DNA from: Spirosoma sp. 48-14
Lineage (GTDB): Bacteria; Bacteroidota; Bacteroidia; Cytophagales; Spirosomataceae
Reading direction: 5' to 3'
DNA: 50,506 nt
Assembly: GCF_001898575.1 (NCBI RefSeq)
Contig: NZ_MKUD01000086.1
Location: 299,227-349,732, forward strand
Program-made: the position numbers and the translations under genes
The notes under the pieces: model-generated
The model's database searches: none
What the model was told of the DNA's origin: nothing
What the model saw: the letters and a program-made list of their open reading frames with translations, nothing else
In this document: one piece after another, positions 42,092-50,452 of the stretch
Position numbering within the stretch: the stretch's first letter is position 1
How the letters are laid out: each line of letters starts with the position of its first letter

Positions 42092-42544
42092 TTACGGATT
42101 TGTCAGCGTATATACGTTTGTAGTACCACCTGTTTTCTGGCTAACGTCGGTCCGGGTCAATTTCAAATTACTATCATCAATGGAGTTGATCGTAAATGTA
42201 ATTGTTCCATTCGTGCCCGTCGGAACAGGATTTAAGTTCGTCAGTTTTAGTGTATTGTCGTCCGGAAGCGAATATTGTCCTGTAAACGAAACTGTAGCCC
42301 CGTCATAGTCTTTATAAACGACCGTAGGTGCCTTGCTTAGATCAAGGCTGAATTTACTGTAATCGCGAATGTTACTGGTTGCTCCTTTCGTGTAAACAGT
42401 GGTGCTGTTTTCGTCCACTTTACTGGCGGTCCATACTTTGGCAATACGTTCCGAAACAGGAGCCACTTTATTACCATTGCAGCCCATCAGTAGACTGAAC
42501 ATGCTTAGTACCGAAAAGAAACCAATAAAATAAGTCTTTCTCAT
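42092..42544 (-). CDS. Hypothetical lipoprotein
   Basis: A 150-residue lipoprotein: signal peptide with lipobox LLMGC (Cys22) and a mature part of alternating strands. The segment RIAKVWTASKVDEN followed by SLDLSKAPTVVYKDYDGA looks like the lipocalin-like small proteins common in Bacteroidota, but no function is known. It is divergent from the cytochrome-b5-like gene and followed by a strong terminator. Confidence 0.72.
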   Translation of the reverse strand: MRKTYFIGFFSVLSMFSLLMGCNGNKVAPVSERIAKVWTASKVDENSTTVYTKGATSNIRDYSKFSLDLSKAPTVVYKDYDGATVSFTGQYSLPDDNTLKLTNLNPVPTGTNGTITFTINSIDDSNLKLTRTDVSQKTGGTTNVYTLTNP

Positions 42545-42586
42545 GGTGAATTGAATGCGGAGAATCAGAAGTGGCTAAAGTTACGC

Positions 42587-42594
42587 TAATTTTG
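42587..42594 (+). promoter_or_regulatory. Candidate -7 promoter box of the cytochrome-b5-like gene
   Basis: TAATTTTG is an exact TAnnTTTG match, 53 bases upstream of the start codon. No clear -33 TTG at the standard spacing. Confidence 0.35.
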
Positions 42595-42647
42595 ATGTGA
42601 CTCACAAAATTGATGCCTAATTATTCATTCAACTGATTAAGCGGACG

Positions 42648-42893
42648 ATGTCGACAGAAACTCCATTACCCGCTTATACGCGTTCTCAACTCGCTTTACG
42701 CAATGGTCAGGACCGTGACGAAATCTGGTGTGCCTACAATGGCCTTATTTATGATCTGTCAACGTCGAGACTGTGGCGTAATGGGCACCATTATGAACAC
42801 TGGGCTGGTCAGGACCTGACCGACGAACTGGCCGATGCCCCGCATACCAATGGCGTTTTTACCCGGTTTCCGGTAGTTGGGAAATTATGTTAA
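42648..42893 (+). CDS. Cytochrome b5-like haem/steroid-binding domain protein
   Basis: An 81-residue single-domain protein of the small cytochrome-b5-like group. It shows YTRSQLALRNGQ, IWCAYNGLIYDLS and GHHYEHWAGQDLTDELADAPH; the two His clusters are candidates for axial haem ligands. No signal peptide or membrane anchor, so it is cytoplasmic. It ends nine bases before the kinase-like gene, suggesting one transcript. The function is unknown; electron transfer or haem or steroid-type ligand binding are the usual proposals. Confidence 0.85.
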   Translation: MSTETPLPAYTRSQLALRNGQDRDEIWCAYNGLIYDLSTSRLWRNGHHYEHWAGQDLTDELADAPHTNGVFTRFPVVGKLC

Positions 42894-42902
42894 ACTCAAA
42901 CT

Positions 42903-43751
42903 ATGGCACTATTAATTGCCGATAGCGGCTCTACAAAGACCGATTGGCGGCTTGTCGATACCGATGGGCAAACTCATGCTATTCAAACGGACGGATTGAA
43001 TCCATATTATCAGTCAACCGCCCAAATGACAGAAACTTTACGCGAACAACTAGTACCGCAAGTGGCTGATGCGACCGTTCGTAAGGTTTTCTTCTATGGA
43101 ACAGGCTGTACAGGGCCAGCCGTTAACCACATTGTGGCCGATTCTGTACAGGCTATATTGCCTGGCTTACAGGTTGTTGAGGTAAATAGCGATATGCTGG
43201 GTGCCGCCCGGGGCGCTACAGGGCATGAACCCGGTATAGTCTGTATTCTGGGAACGGGTTCCAACGCCTGCTGTTATGATGGAGAGAAAATCAGTCGGAG
43301 TATTCAGTCGCTTGGTTTCTGGCTGGGTGATGAGGGGAGTGGTGGGTACTTAGGTAAAACGCTGGTTCGGGATTTTTTTCAGGAGCGCTTGCCCGCCGAT
43401 CTTCGTGAACAATTTCAGGAACGTTATGGGCTTGATCGGCCAACGCTACTCGAAAACGCTTATCAGAAACCCTATCCTAACCGCTATTTTGCTGCGTTCA
43501 CGCCCTTTTTATCAGAGCGTCTGACACACCCATACATTAAGGGCCTGGTAACCGATGCGTTTACGCTGTTTCTGACAACATACGTGAAACGCTTTCCCGA
43601 ATCCGGCCAATGGCCCGTTCATTTCGTAGGATCTATCGCTCATTATTTTGCCCAGCCTTTACAGATCGCCATTCAACAAACAGGGCTGATCATGGGTACT
43701 ATTCTGAAAGCACCCGTCGAACGTTTAGTTGAATTTCATAAAAATAGCTGA
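42903..43751 (+). CDS. N-acetylglucosamine kinase-type ATPase (BadF/BadG family)
   Basis: A 282-residue protein of the actin-like ATPase fold. The phosphate-binding loops are DSGSTKTDWRL (7-17) and ILGTGSNACCY; GDEGSGGYLGK completes the active site. This is the pattern of Bacteroidota N-acetylglucosamine kinase-like proteins, probably phosphorylating amino sugars recovered from cell-wall turnover. The same fold occurs in benzoyl-CoA-reductase activators, but no reductase subunits or iron-sulfur cysteines are present, so the sugar-kinase reading is better. Confidence 0.85.
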   Translation: MALLIADSGSTKTDWRLVDTDGQTHAIQTDGLNPYYQSTAQMTETLREQLVPQVADATVRKVFFYGTGCTGPAVNHIVADSVQAILPGLQVVEVNSDMLGAARGATGHEPGIVCILGTGSNACCYDGEKISRSIQSLGFWLGDEGSGGYLGKTLVRDFFQERLPADLREQFQERYGLDRPTLLENAYQKPYPNRYFAAFTPFLSERLTHPYIKGLVTDAFTLFLTTYVKRFPESGQWPVHFVGSIAHYFAQPLQIAIQQTGLIMGTILKAPVERLVEFHKNS

Positions 43752-43768
43752 GTATCGGGTGTTCACTG

Positions 43769-43776
43769 TATTTTTG
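43769..43776 (+). promoter_or_regulatory. Candidate -7 promoter box of the PaaE-like gene
   Basis: TATTTTTG is an exact TAnnTTTG match, 46 bases upstream of the start codon and just after the preceding gene's stop. Confidence 0.45.
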
Positions 43777-43822
43777 TAGGACGGTTTTCGGTTTATGCCG
43801 AATCTGACAACTACCTGAAAGA

Positions 43823-44893
43823 ATGGCAAATCGGTATTTTTTGAAAGTAAAAGACGTCGTTCGCGAAACGCCCGACGCCGTGACAATAAGTTTCTGGCAC
43901 CCCATCAACGAAGAAGTTCGCTATCAGCCTGGTCAATTTCTGACGTTTCTACTCAACATTAACGGAGAAAAAATACGTCGGTCCTACTCGATGTCGTCGT
44001 CTCCTCATATGGACGTATCGCTATCGGTATCGGTCAAGCGTGTACCCGGCGGCACTGCTTCCAACTACCTCTGCGATCGGACCAAACCCGGCGATATTCT
44101 GGAAACACTGGAGCCCATGGGCACCTTTGTGCCGAAGCTAGATCCACAAAACCGGCGGACAATCGTACTGATTGGTGCCGGTAGCGGTATTACGCCTTTG
44201 TTTTCAATGGCTAAGTCGGCGCTGCATGTGGAGCCTAATAGTCGTGTATGGTTGATTTATGGCAACCGGAACCAGTCGTCGATTATTTATAAATCGCATC
44301 TGGATGCAATGGAGCAAGCCTACGGCCGTTCGCGTTTTCAAGTGACCCATGTACTTAGCCAGCCAACCTTTGGCTGGACAGGGGCAGAAGGCCGATTGAA
44401 TCAGCACTCAATCAGTAAATTGCTAGAACAGCTACCAACCACCGAGCGTCAGAATGCCAGTTACTATTTATGTGGTCCCGATGGCATGATGGCCGAAGCT
44501 CGCTCAGCGCTCGCGCTTCTCGGTGTGTCAACCGAACATGTCCACAAAGAAAGTTTTGCTCACGCGCCCGTTACAGCTGGCGATGTAGTGGAAGAACCCA
44601 TGACAGCTGCTGATTCAGGAACGCCCGAAGTAACGGTGTTATACGAAGGCAGCGAATATAAATTTACGGTAGCTCCGCATCAGACCATTCTCGAAGCGGC
44701 TCTGGATCTGGATATCGATTTACCGTACTCCTGTCAGGCAGGAATGTGTACTGCCTGTATGGGGCGATGTACGTCGGGCAAGGTAAAGCTGGATGAAGAA
44801 GATGGATTGTCTGAGTCAGAGTTGAAAGCGGGGTATATACTTACCTGCGTAGCTCACCCCGTCAGCCCGAATGTGGTGATCGAAATCGAGTAA
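43823..44893 (+). CDS. PaaE-like ferredoxin reductase with C-terminal [2Fe-2S] domain
   Basis: A 356-residue flavin and iron-sulfur oxidoreductase. The FAD-binding motif RRSYSMSSSP is at 52-61, the NAD(P)-binding GAGSGITP at 118-125, and LCGPDGMM near 216. The plant-type ferredoxin domain (about 267-356) has ligands C304-x4-C309-x2-C312 and C342. This order is that of PaaE, which passes electrons to the phenylacetyl-CoA epoxidase, but no paaABCD genes are beside it. In Bacteroidota such stand-alone reductases may serve fatty-acid desaturases or other diiron enzymes. It forms a single-gene unit with a promoter motif upstream and a 22-bp bidirectional terminator downstream. Confidence 0.9.
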   Translation: MANRYFLKVKDVVRETPDAVTISFWHPINEEVRYQPGQFLTFLLNINGEKIRRSYSMSSSPHMDVSLSVSVKRVPGGTASNYLCDRTKPGDILETLEPMGTFVPKLDPQNRRTIVLIGAGSGITPLFSMAKSALHVEPNSRVWLIYGNRNQSSIIYKSHLDAMEQAYGRSRFQVTHVLSQPTFGWTGAEGRLNQHSISKLLEQLPTTERQNASYYLCGPDGMMAEARSALALLGVSTEHVHKESFAHAPVTAGDVVEEPMTAADSGTPEVTVLYEGSEYKFTVAPHQTILEAALDLDIDLPYSCQAGMCTACMGRCTSGKVKLDEEDGLSESELKAGYILTCVAHPVSPNVVIEIE

Positions 44894-44905
44894 TTGATTA
44901 TCTGA

Positions 44906-44965
44906 AACTATAAAAAGCCGTACACTGTGGTTTGTAATACCTTCAGTGTACGGCTTTTTATAGTT
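44906..44965. terminator. Strong bidirectional 22-bp hairpin terminator
   Basis: 44906-44927 pairs perfectly with 44944-44965 around a 16-base loop; A- and T-runs inside the stem give a U-tract on either strand. It separates the convergent reductase and M56 peptidase genes. Confidence 0.85.
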
Positions 44966-44978
44966 GAATTAATCCTAC

Positions 44979-47480
44979 TCAGTTATTGACACTGACGACG
45001 GATGTGGTTGCTTTGCCAGTTGCTGATTGAACCGTTGTAGTAGCGAATGGGAGAGCGTCAGCACGCGCAACTGATGTCATGTTGGATGTAAGTGAAGCTG
45101 CTTTTGCCATTGGAGACTTACCGGGTTTGGCAACCAGGCCTCTTACAGACATAGCATGTTCGTTATTAAGTGTGGGTGTTATACTGGACTGATCTTCGGG
45201 CTTTGGAGCCGTTGGTGGTTTGGGTGTTGAGCGGGGCGTTGCTGGCAGCACAGGGGCGGCTGGCGCTACAACATCAGGAACTACATGTACATCGGGTACA
45301 ACGGCAGGAGCTGTGGCTGCTTTCACCCGAACTGATGGACGAGTAGGAGCTAGTGGTGCTGCCGGAGCCGCTGGGGCAGGTATATACCGCCAGCGTGTTT
45401 TCATGGGGCGATCTGCACGGGGAGCATAGCGAATTTTTGGCCGAGCGCTTCGGAGATCATAGTCAATTTCTTCCTTGAATTCATCTGAAAAATTGAAGTT
45501 TCCATCAACTTTTACATCCATATCTATATTCGATAGATGCTCGCCATATTTACCCATTTCTTCTGATAAGCGTTCTAGCCGCTCGTTTAATTGCTGACTT
45601 TCACGCTCTAATTTTTGCAGGGGTTTTCGGGCTTCCTGCATTTTAGACTGAGCCGCTTCGAGTTGCTGATTGATTTCTTCGATATGCTCTTCCTGCTTTT
45701 TAATTTCAGGCTCCAGGGCCGCTACCTGCTTCTCGACATCGTCCAGTGTTGCCTTCTGCTTTCCATCCTGATACATTACCTGGCGTTGTTTTTCGATCAG
45801 GGCCATGCGTTGCTGCATCAGCTTCTGTTTACGCCACTCCAGCATTTGTTGGTTACGTTCAGATTCCTCAACGGGGAACTGCATTTTTTCCATCTGAAGC
45901 TGTAACGTCTGAATGTGCTGCGTCTGTTGTTGCATAAGCTGTCCGAGGCTATCCATTTTCCGTTGCTGCAAAGCCCGGAGCCGATTAAGTGAATCGTTAG
46001 GGACAAACCCAGATAGGGAGGCCAACGCGTCATAAATAATTCCGTTTCCATGAATATCCGCCAAGACTTCGCCCGGCTCATTGAGTGGATCTGGCAAATT
46101 ATTGGCTGCGCCCACCGAGATAGTCGATAGGTCGATATGCGATAATCCTTCGCCCAGAGAGGCCATGCCACTCTCGAAAGCATGGTTTTTTTCAATGATC
46201 GTCAGGAGTATATCGCGGTCCGGTTGCGGAACGTTATCGAGCGATAACTGACCGGTCATTACGCCATCGAGCTGATGCTGTAACCGCATAACCCGCTCGC
46301 CCGATAGCCGTCGTCCTTTCCAGACTACGTAGCTAATATGGCTATCGTCGGCCATGCCGTATTCTGAACGGCTATCTACTTTATGCTTGCGGGTTGTCTT
46401 TAAAGGGTGAGGTTGGGTAGCTTGGTGTTTGGGTTTATCCTGCTTCTGAACAGCATAGACCGATACACTCATCAACAAAATCGTTATGAATGTCAGGCCA
46501 GCCAGGCTACTGTTCGATATGAAAGGCTTAGTTGGTACGCCCAACACCCGGCGAACCCGATGCAGTAAATGCTGACGTTTTGAAGCAAACGCCATCGCTA
46601 GTGAAGGGGCCTGTATCTGCTGCGTTAGCCGTAGCTCTTCGATACGGGCAAGGGCCTGGGCCAGTATTCGTCCATCGCCACCGCAAACCTGAACCGCCAA
46701 ATCATCGCAGCAATGTTCGCGCTCTTCCCGAACGCGTGCCGAAAGCCACCACAACGCCGGGTGGAAGAAATACAGCACCTCAACGACGGACTGCAACAGA
46801 TTTACTGCATAATCGTATCGTTTGACATGGGCTAATTCATGAGCTAAAACGGCTTCAATTTCCCGGATCGATAGGTTCGCTGCCAGACCAATAGGAAGTA
46901 ATAGAACGGGTTTAATCACGCCAACCACCATCGGAACAGCAATGCGAGCTGATTCTCGTACCTGGATCAGCCCCCGGATACCCAGCGCCGAACGAAGCCG
47001 ATCGGTCATTTGCGCCCAGCCTTTCGTAGCCGGTTGTAGTGCTGTTTGGCTCAGCCGTTGTAAGTAAAGCCAGCCACCTGCCAGCCGTAAGCCGAATAAG
47101 CCTACTCCGATCAGATAAATCAGCACAAACTGGCTCAGATGAATTTCCAGAAACTGCTGCAATTGCTGCTGCCAAGAGACCGTTTGTGCTACCGTTTGCC
47201 AGCGTACCGGATACAGAATGGCTTTGTGCCCATAGGAAGGTAAGGCCGGAATAACTACGGCAGGTTGATAGCACCAGAAAAAGGTACTAATCGATGCCAG
47301 CACCTGCAAAGACAAGGTGGCTACACCTACCTGATAGCGTAAGGCACTGGACCGTTTGCGCAGCAAATGCAGCACGATAGCCATGGGCAGTACCAATGCG
47401 AAACCCTGCCAGATGGCATGAATCAGTGTCCAGCCCAGCGCATCGACTACCGGATTCGATAAGAAATGGAAAGCGTTCAT
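44979..47480 (-). CDS. M56 family (BlaR1-like) membrane metallopeptidase with coiled-coil and Pro/Ala-rich C-terminus
   Basis: An 833-residue inner-membrane protein starting at the ATG at 47480 (MNAFHFLSNPVVDALGWTLI). Membrane segments occupy the first 145 residues, then the zinc motif H214-E-L-A-H218, with a likely third ligand in EREHCCDD (near E255), and a further membrane segment near 335-355. Beyond it lie not a penicillin-binding sensor but a long coiled coil (about 500-640, rich in Gln, Glu, Lys) and a Pro/Ala-rich stretch (about 690-765). Such proteins cleave the partner BlaI repressor, whose gene lies 72 bases upstream. The signal sensed here is unknown; no beta-lactamase gene is nearby. 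Confidence 0.9.
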   Translation of the reverse strand: MNAFHFLSNPVVDALGWTLIHAIWQGFALVLPMAIVLHLLRKRSSALRYQVGVATLSLQVLASISTFFWCYQPAVVIPALPSYGHKAILYPVRWQTVAQTVSWQQQLQQFLEIHLSQFVLIYLIGVGLFGLRLAGGWLYLQRLSQTALQPATKGWAQMTDRLRSALGIRGLIQVRESARIAVPMVVGVIKPVLLLPIGLAANLSIREIEAVLAHELAHVKRYDYAVNLLQSVVEVLYFFHPALWWLSARVREEREHCCDDLAVQVCGGDGRILAQALARIEELRLTQQIQAPSLAMAFASKRQHLLHRVRRVLGVPTKPFISNSSLAGLTFITILLMSVSVYAVQKQDKPKHQATQPHPLKTTRKHKVDSRSEYGMADDSHISYVVWKGRRLSGERVMRLQHQLDGVMTGQLSLDNVPQPDRDILLTIIEKNHAFESGMASLGEGLSHIDLSTISVGAANNLPDPLNEPGEVLADIHGNGIIYDALASLSGFVPNDSLNRLRALQQRKMDSLGQLMQQQTQHIQTLQLQMEKMQFPVEESERNQQMLEWRKQKLMQQRMALIEKQRQVMYQDGKQKATLDDVEKQVAALEPEIKKQEEHIEEINQQLEAAQSKMQEARKPLQKLERESQQLNERLERLSEEMGKYGEHLSNIDMDVKVDGNFNFSDEFKEEIDYDLRSARPKIRYAPRADRPMKTRWRYIPAPAAPAAPLAPTRPSVRVKAATAPAVVPDVHVVPDVVAPAAPVLPATPRSTPKPPTAPKPEDQSSITPTLNNEHAMSVRGLVAKPGKSPMAKAASLTSNMTSVARADALPFATTTVQSATGKATTSVVSVNN

Positions 47481-47552
47481 GAGTATAGGAATTCTTTGTT
47501 TGCGGAAAATCAATTTATCACATCCTCAATCGACAAAATCTGTTTAATCAGC

Positions 47553-47927
47553 TCAATCCAATAAATCCCGGTTCAGATTGTTCAGCAGGGTTTTGATTTC
47601 GTCCAGTTCCTCACGGGAGGCTTTGTGCTGGCCCAGTACCTGCATGACCAGTTTTGAAGCCGAACCTCGAAAGGCGGTCTCTACAAAACGGTCGACCAGA
47701 TTACGTTGCGTGTCTTCTTCGGTGACAACGGCCGTATAGGTATGCGAGCGTCCGTCTTCTTCACGCGAGAGCAGACCTTTCTCGTACATTATTTGCATCA
47801 ACTTAAGGGCCGTTGTGTACCCAATGTCACGATTCTGGCTTAAGTTATCATGTACCTGTCGAACAGTGCTGGGACCATTGGCCCAAAGCACGTGCAGGAT
47901 TTCAAGTTCGGCATCGGTTGGCTTCAT
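47553..47927 (-). CDS. BlaI/MecI/CopY-family transcriptional repressor
   Basis: A 124-residue repressor with an N-terminal winged helix (about 1-75: PTDAELEILHVLWANGPSTVRQV, TTALKLMQIMYEKGLL) and a C-terminal dimerisation helix. It is partnered with the M56 peptidase downstream on the same strand. Two 18-base dyads of the form CTACGAAA-N2-TTTCGTAG lie 8 and 33 bases upstream of its ATG, and are very likely its own operators, so the pair is autoregulated. Induction would occur when the peptidase cuts the repressor, as in BlaR1-BlaI; that step is inferred. Confidence 0.93.
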   Translation of the reverse strand: MKPTDAELEILHVLWANGPSTVRQVHDNLSQNRDIGYTTALKLMQIMYEKGLLSREEDGRSHTYTAVVTEEDTQRNLVDRFVETAFRGSASKLVMQVLGQHKASREELDEIKTLLNNLNRDLLD

Positions 47928-47934
47928 AAATGAC

Positions 47935-47977
47935 CTACGAAAGATTTCGTAGCAATGATATACGAAGTTTTTCGTAG
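47935..47977. promoter_or_regulatory. Paired operators of the BlaI-type repressor
   Basis: Two dyads on one face: 47935-47952 is a perfect CTACGAAA-GA-TTTCGTAG; 47960-47977 is ATACGAAG-TT-TTTCGTAG (two mismatches in its left half). Their centres are 25 bases apart, directly upstream of the repressor gene start at 47927. The region is also the only gap before the divergent oligoendopeptidase gene (48097). Confidence 0.75.
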
Positions 47978-48096
47978 ATGCAAATTTGTGAACAAAAAAG
48001 TTTTAGAATCACTTAATTGTAGGGTGGCTTACCAGCCGCTATATTGCCATTTGTAGACCTATTTACGAGCTAAAGGCTTTTCCAGCCGAGTTACTG

Positions 48097-49827
48097 ATGA
48101 CTGCCAACGAAACCCTGACCATTCCAGCCCGACCCGCTCGCCCATTTATCGGCGAAGCCCTAACATTGACAAGCTGGGACGATGTAAAACCTCTGTATGA
48201 CAACCTGATGGAGCGGCCCATCCAGAACGCTGATGAGCTGCGGCAATGGCTGATCGACCGAAGCGAGCTGGAATCGTATCTGTCGGAAGATTTTGCCTGG
48301 CGATACATCCGCATGACCTGCGATACGGCTAATGAAGAACTGGTCAACAACCTGAACTTTTTCATTGCCGAGATTCAGCCACCGATGACCGCTGTAGGCA
48401 ACGAGCTTGATTTGAAAGCAATAAATAGCCCTTACCTGAGTCAGTTGACCGACGAAGGCTACGAGGTGATGGTGCGGGGAATGAAAAAAGCCATCGAAAT
48501 TTTCCGGGAAGAAAATATTCCGATTCAAACTGAGCTTCAGACCGAAGAACGGAAATACGGCGCTATTGTTGGGGCCATGACCGTTACCATCGACGGACAG
48601 GAAGTCACCTTGCCCAAAGCTGGCGATCTGTTACAATCCACCGACCGGACGGTGCGGGAAGATGCCTGGCGGAAAATCTGGGAGCGCCGTTACCAGGATC
48701 ACGAAGCACTCGATCAACTCTTCGATCGCTTACGGACATTGCGGCATCAGGTGGCGGTGAATGCAGGCTTTGCCAACTTTCGCGATTATGCATTTGCTGC
48801 ACTGGGCCGGTTCGATTATACGCCACAGGATTGCGTTAATTTCCATGAATCGGTAGCCGAAGCCGTTGTGCCCTTGCTTAATGAACTGGCAAAGGAACGT
48901 AAACAGAAGCTTGGCGTTGACCCACTCCGCCCCTGGGATGCGAAAGTCGATGTGGAAGGCCGTGCTCCGCTAAAACCGTTTGCCAATGGTGATGAGCTAC
49001 TCGAAAAAGCCATTGCCTGTTTCGATCGTCTGGATAAGGAATTAGGTGATGACCTGCGTATTATGCGGGCGATGGGCCATCTGGATCTGGAATCGCGGAA
49101 AGGAAAAGCGCCGGGTGGTTACAACTACCCACTCGAAGAAATTGGCGTACCTTTTATATTCATGAACGCCACCTCCAGCCTGCGCGATCTGGTAACAATG
49201 GTACATGAAGGTGGCCACGCCGTCCACTCCTTCCTGACTCGCGACCTGCCATTGAAAGCCTTCCGAAATCCGCCGATGGAAGTAGCCGAACTGGCGTCGA
49301 TGAGCATGGAATTACTATCGATGGACCATTGGGACGTATTTTTTGATAATCCGGAGGAGCTTCGGCGGGCTAAGCTTCAGCATCTTGAGTCAATTATCGA
49401 GACACTGCCCTGGGTAGCCACCATCGATAAATTCCAGCACTGGGTGTATGAACATCCAACGCATACCGATGCCGACCGTCGGGAGAACTGGCTTCGCATT
49501 TATGAGCAGTTTGCCGATTCAATAACCAATTGGGATGGCTTTGCCTATTATAAGGAATACATATGGCAGCGGCAGCTTCATTTATACGAAGTACCGTTCT
49601 ATTACATTGAATATGGTATTGCGCAGTTAGGGGCCATTGGCGTTTGGCGGAATTACCGTCGCGATCCAAAACTAGGGTTGGACGGGTATAAACAGGCCCT
49701 GAGCTTGGGATATAAGCGACCCATTCGGGAAATTTACGAAGCTGCCCATGTACCATTCGATTTTTCTCAGGCTCACATCCAGGAGTTGATGAATTTTGTG
49801 TGGGAAGAGATTAAAAAGCTAAGTTGA
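48097..49827 (+). CDS. M3 family oligoendopeptidase (PepF/thimet-like)
   Basis: A 576-residue zinc peptidase. The motif H370-E-G-G-H374 binds zinc, with E398 (MEVAEL) the probable third ligand; TSSLRDLVTMV before and WATIDKFQHW after are typical of the M3B group. No signal peptide, so it is a cytoplasmic enzyme degrading short peptides. It is divergent from the blaI-type gene; the paired operators between them could also influence this promoter, though they lie 120 bases from its start. The length is normal for the family. Confidence 0.93.
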   Translation: MTANETLTIPARPARPFIGEALTLTSWDDVKPLYDNLMERPIQNADELRQWLIDRSELESYLSEDFAWRYIRMTCDTANEELVNNLNFFIAEIQPPMTAVGNELDLKAINSPYLSQLTDEGYEVMVRGMKKAIEIFREENIPIQTELQTEERKYGAIVGAMTVTIDGQEVTLPKAGDLLQSTDRTVREDAWRKIWERRYQDHEALDQLFDRLRTLRHQVAVNAGFANFRDYAFAALGRFDYTPQDCVNFHESVAEAVVPLLNELAKERKQKLGVDPLRPWDAKVDVEGRAPLKPFANGDELLEKAIACFDRLDKELGDDLRIMRAMGHLDLESRKGKAPGGYNYPLEEIGVPFIFMNATSSLRDLVTMVHEGGHAVHSFLTRDLPLKAFRNPPMEVAELASMSMELLSMDHWDVFFDNPEELRRAKLQHLESIIETLPWVATIDKFQHWVYEHPTHTDADRRENWLRIYEQFADSITNWDGFAYYKEYIWQRQLHLYEVPFYYIEYGIAQLGAIGVWRNYRRDPKLGLDGYKQALSLGYKRPIREIYEAAHVPFDFSQAHIQELMNFVWEEIKKLS

Positions 49828-49896
49828 CAGCCATCTGTAGTTAGTCAGTAGGAAGGGGCGTTGTCCATTTGTGAAAAAACTAACGACAGATGGTTA

Positions 49897-49925
49897 TTGA
49901 CAAACGACTCTTTTTCCTATTTTTG
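49897..49925 (+). promoter_or_regulatory. Candidate Bacteroidota promoter (TTG and TATTTTTG)
   Basis: A TTG at 49897-49899 and TATTTTTG at 49918-49925 are 18 bases apart, a good match to TTG-N17-23-TAnnTTTG. The lipoprotein start codon is 27 bases downstream. This is the clearest complete promoter in the window. Confidence 0.65.
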
Positions 49926-49951
49926 CCGAATCAATTCGTAATCAAGTAGCT

Positions 49952-50230
49952 ATGAAACGCGTACTCAATATAGGTTTGTTAGGTGTGTTGGTGTTGTCGC
50001 TGGCCTCGTGCGATTATCAGAAATATAACTCCGTACGCCAAACCGACTATCGTGCTGGTGATGTTAGCTCAACCTACCGGGCAGGCGATCCAGAGGTATA
50101 TGGCCTTGGGAAAGATTCGCCGGCCGTTCAGACCCGATACAAATATGCTCCGAATGCTGCATTGGATGCTAAAGCAGACGAGATTCGGAAAAAATTGTAT
50201 GGTCCTAACAATATAACTCAAGGTTTATAG
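49952..50230 (+). CDS. Small hypothetical lipoprotein
   Basis: A 92-residue lipoprotein with lipobox LASC (Cys20). The mature part is short and polar, with a twice-occurring YRAGD element (residues 33-37 and 42-46) and a Lys-rich C-terminal helix. No family is recognised. A good promoter lies upstream and a terminator downstream, so it is expressed as a single-gene unit, and such strong signals suggest an abundant envelope lipoprotein, by inference. Confidence 0.72.
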   Translation: MKRVLNIGLLGVLVLSLASCDYQKYNSVRQTDYRAGDVSSTYRAGDPEVYGLGKDSPAVQTRYKYAPNAALDAKADEIRKKLYGPNNITQGL

Positions 50231-50250
50231 GAACTGTTGAATAAACATAG

Positions 50251-50293
50251 AAAAGCGATGAATTGGTCAATCACTAGCCGGTTCATCGCTTTT
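50251..50293 (+). terminator. Hairpin terminator
   Basis: A 12-bp perfect stem (50251-50262 with 50282-50293) and 19-base loop end in a run of T's, starting 20 bases after the lipoprotein stop. Confidence 0.85.
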
Positions 50294-50452
50294 TTTGTTC
50301 ATAGTGACGGGCTTCTATACCTTACGCGTTTTATTCAACGGCCGTACCAAACGCACAGTAAGTGTAAATTTTTGTGTTACTTTGTTGAGTCAAACAACTT
50401 GAGAAAAAAGAATTATTTGGTGAGATAAGCCGCTCTACGCATAAATAGCCTT

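Noticed and set aside
42903..43751. Benzoyl-CoA reductase activator (BadF/BadG)
   Set aside because: The fold matches, but reductase subunits and the iron-sulfur cysteines of activators are not seen; the sugar-kinase reading fits better.
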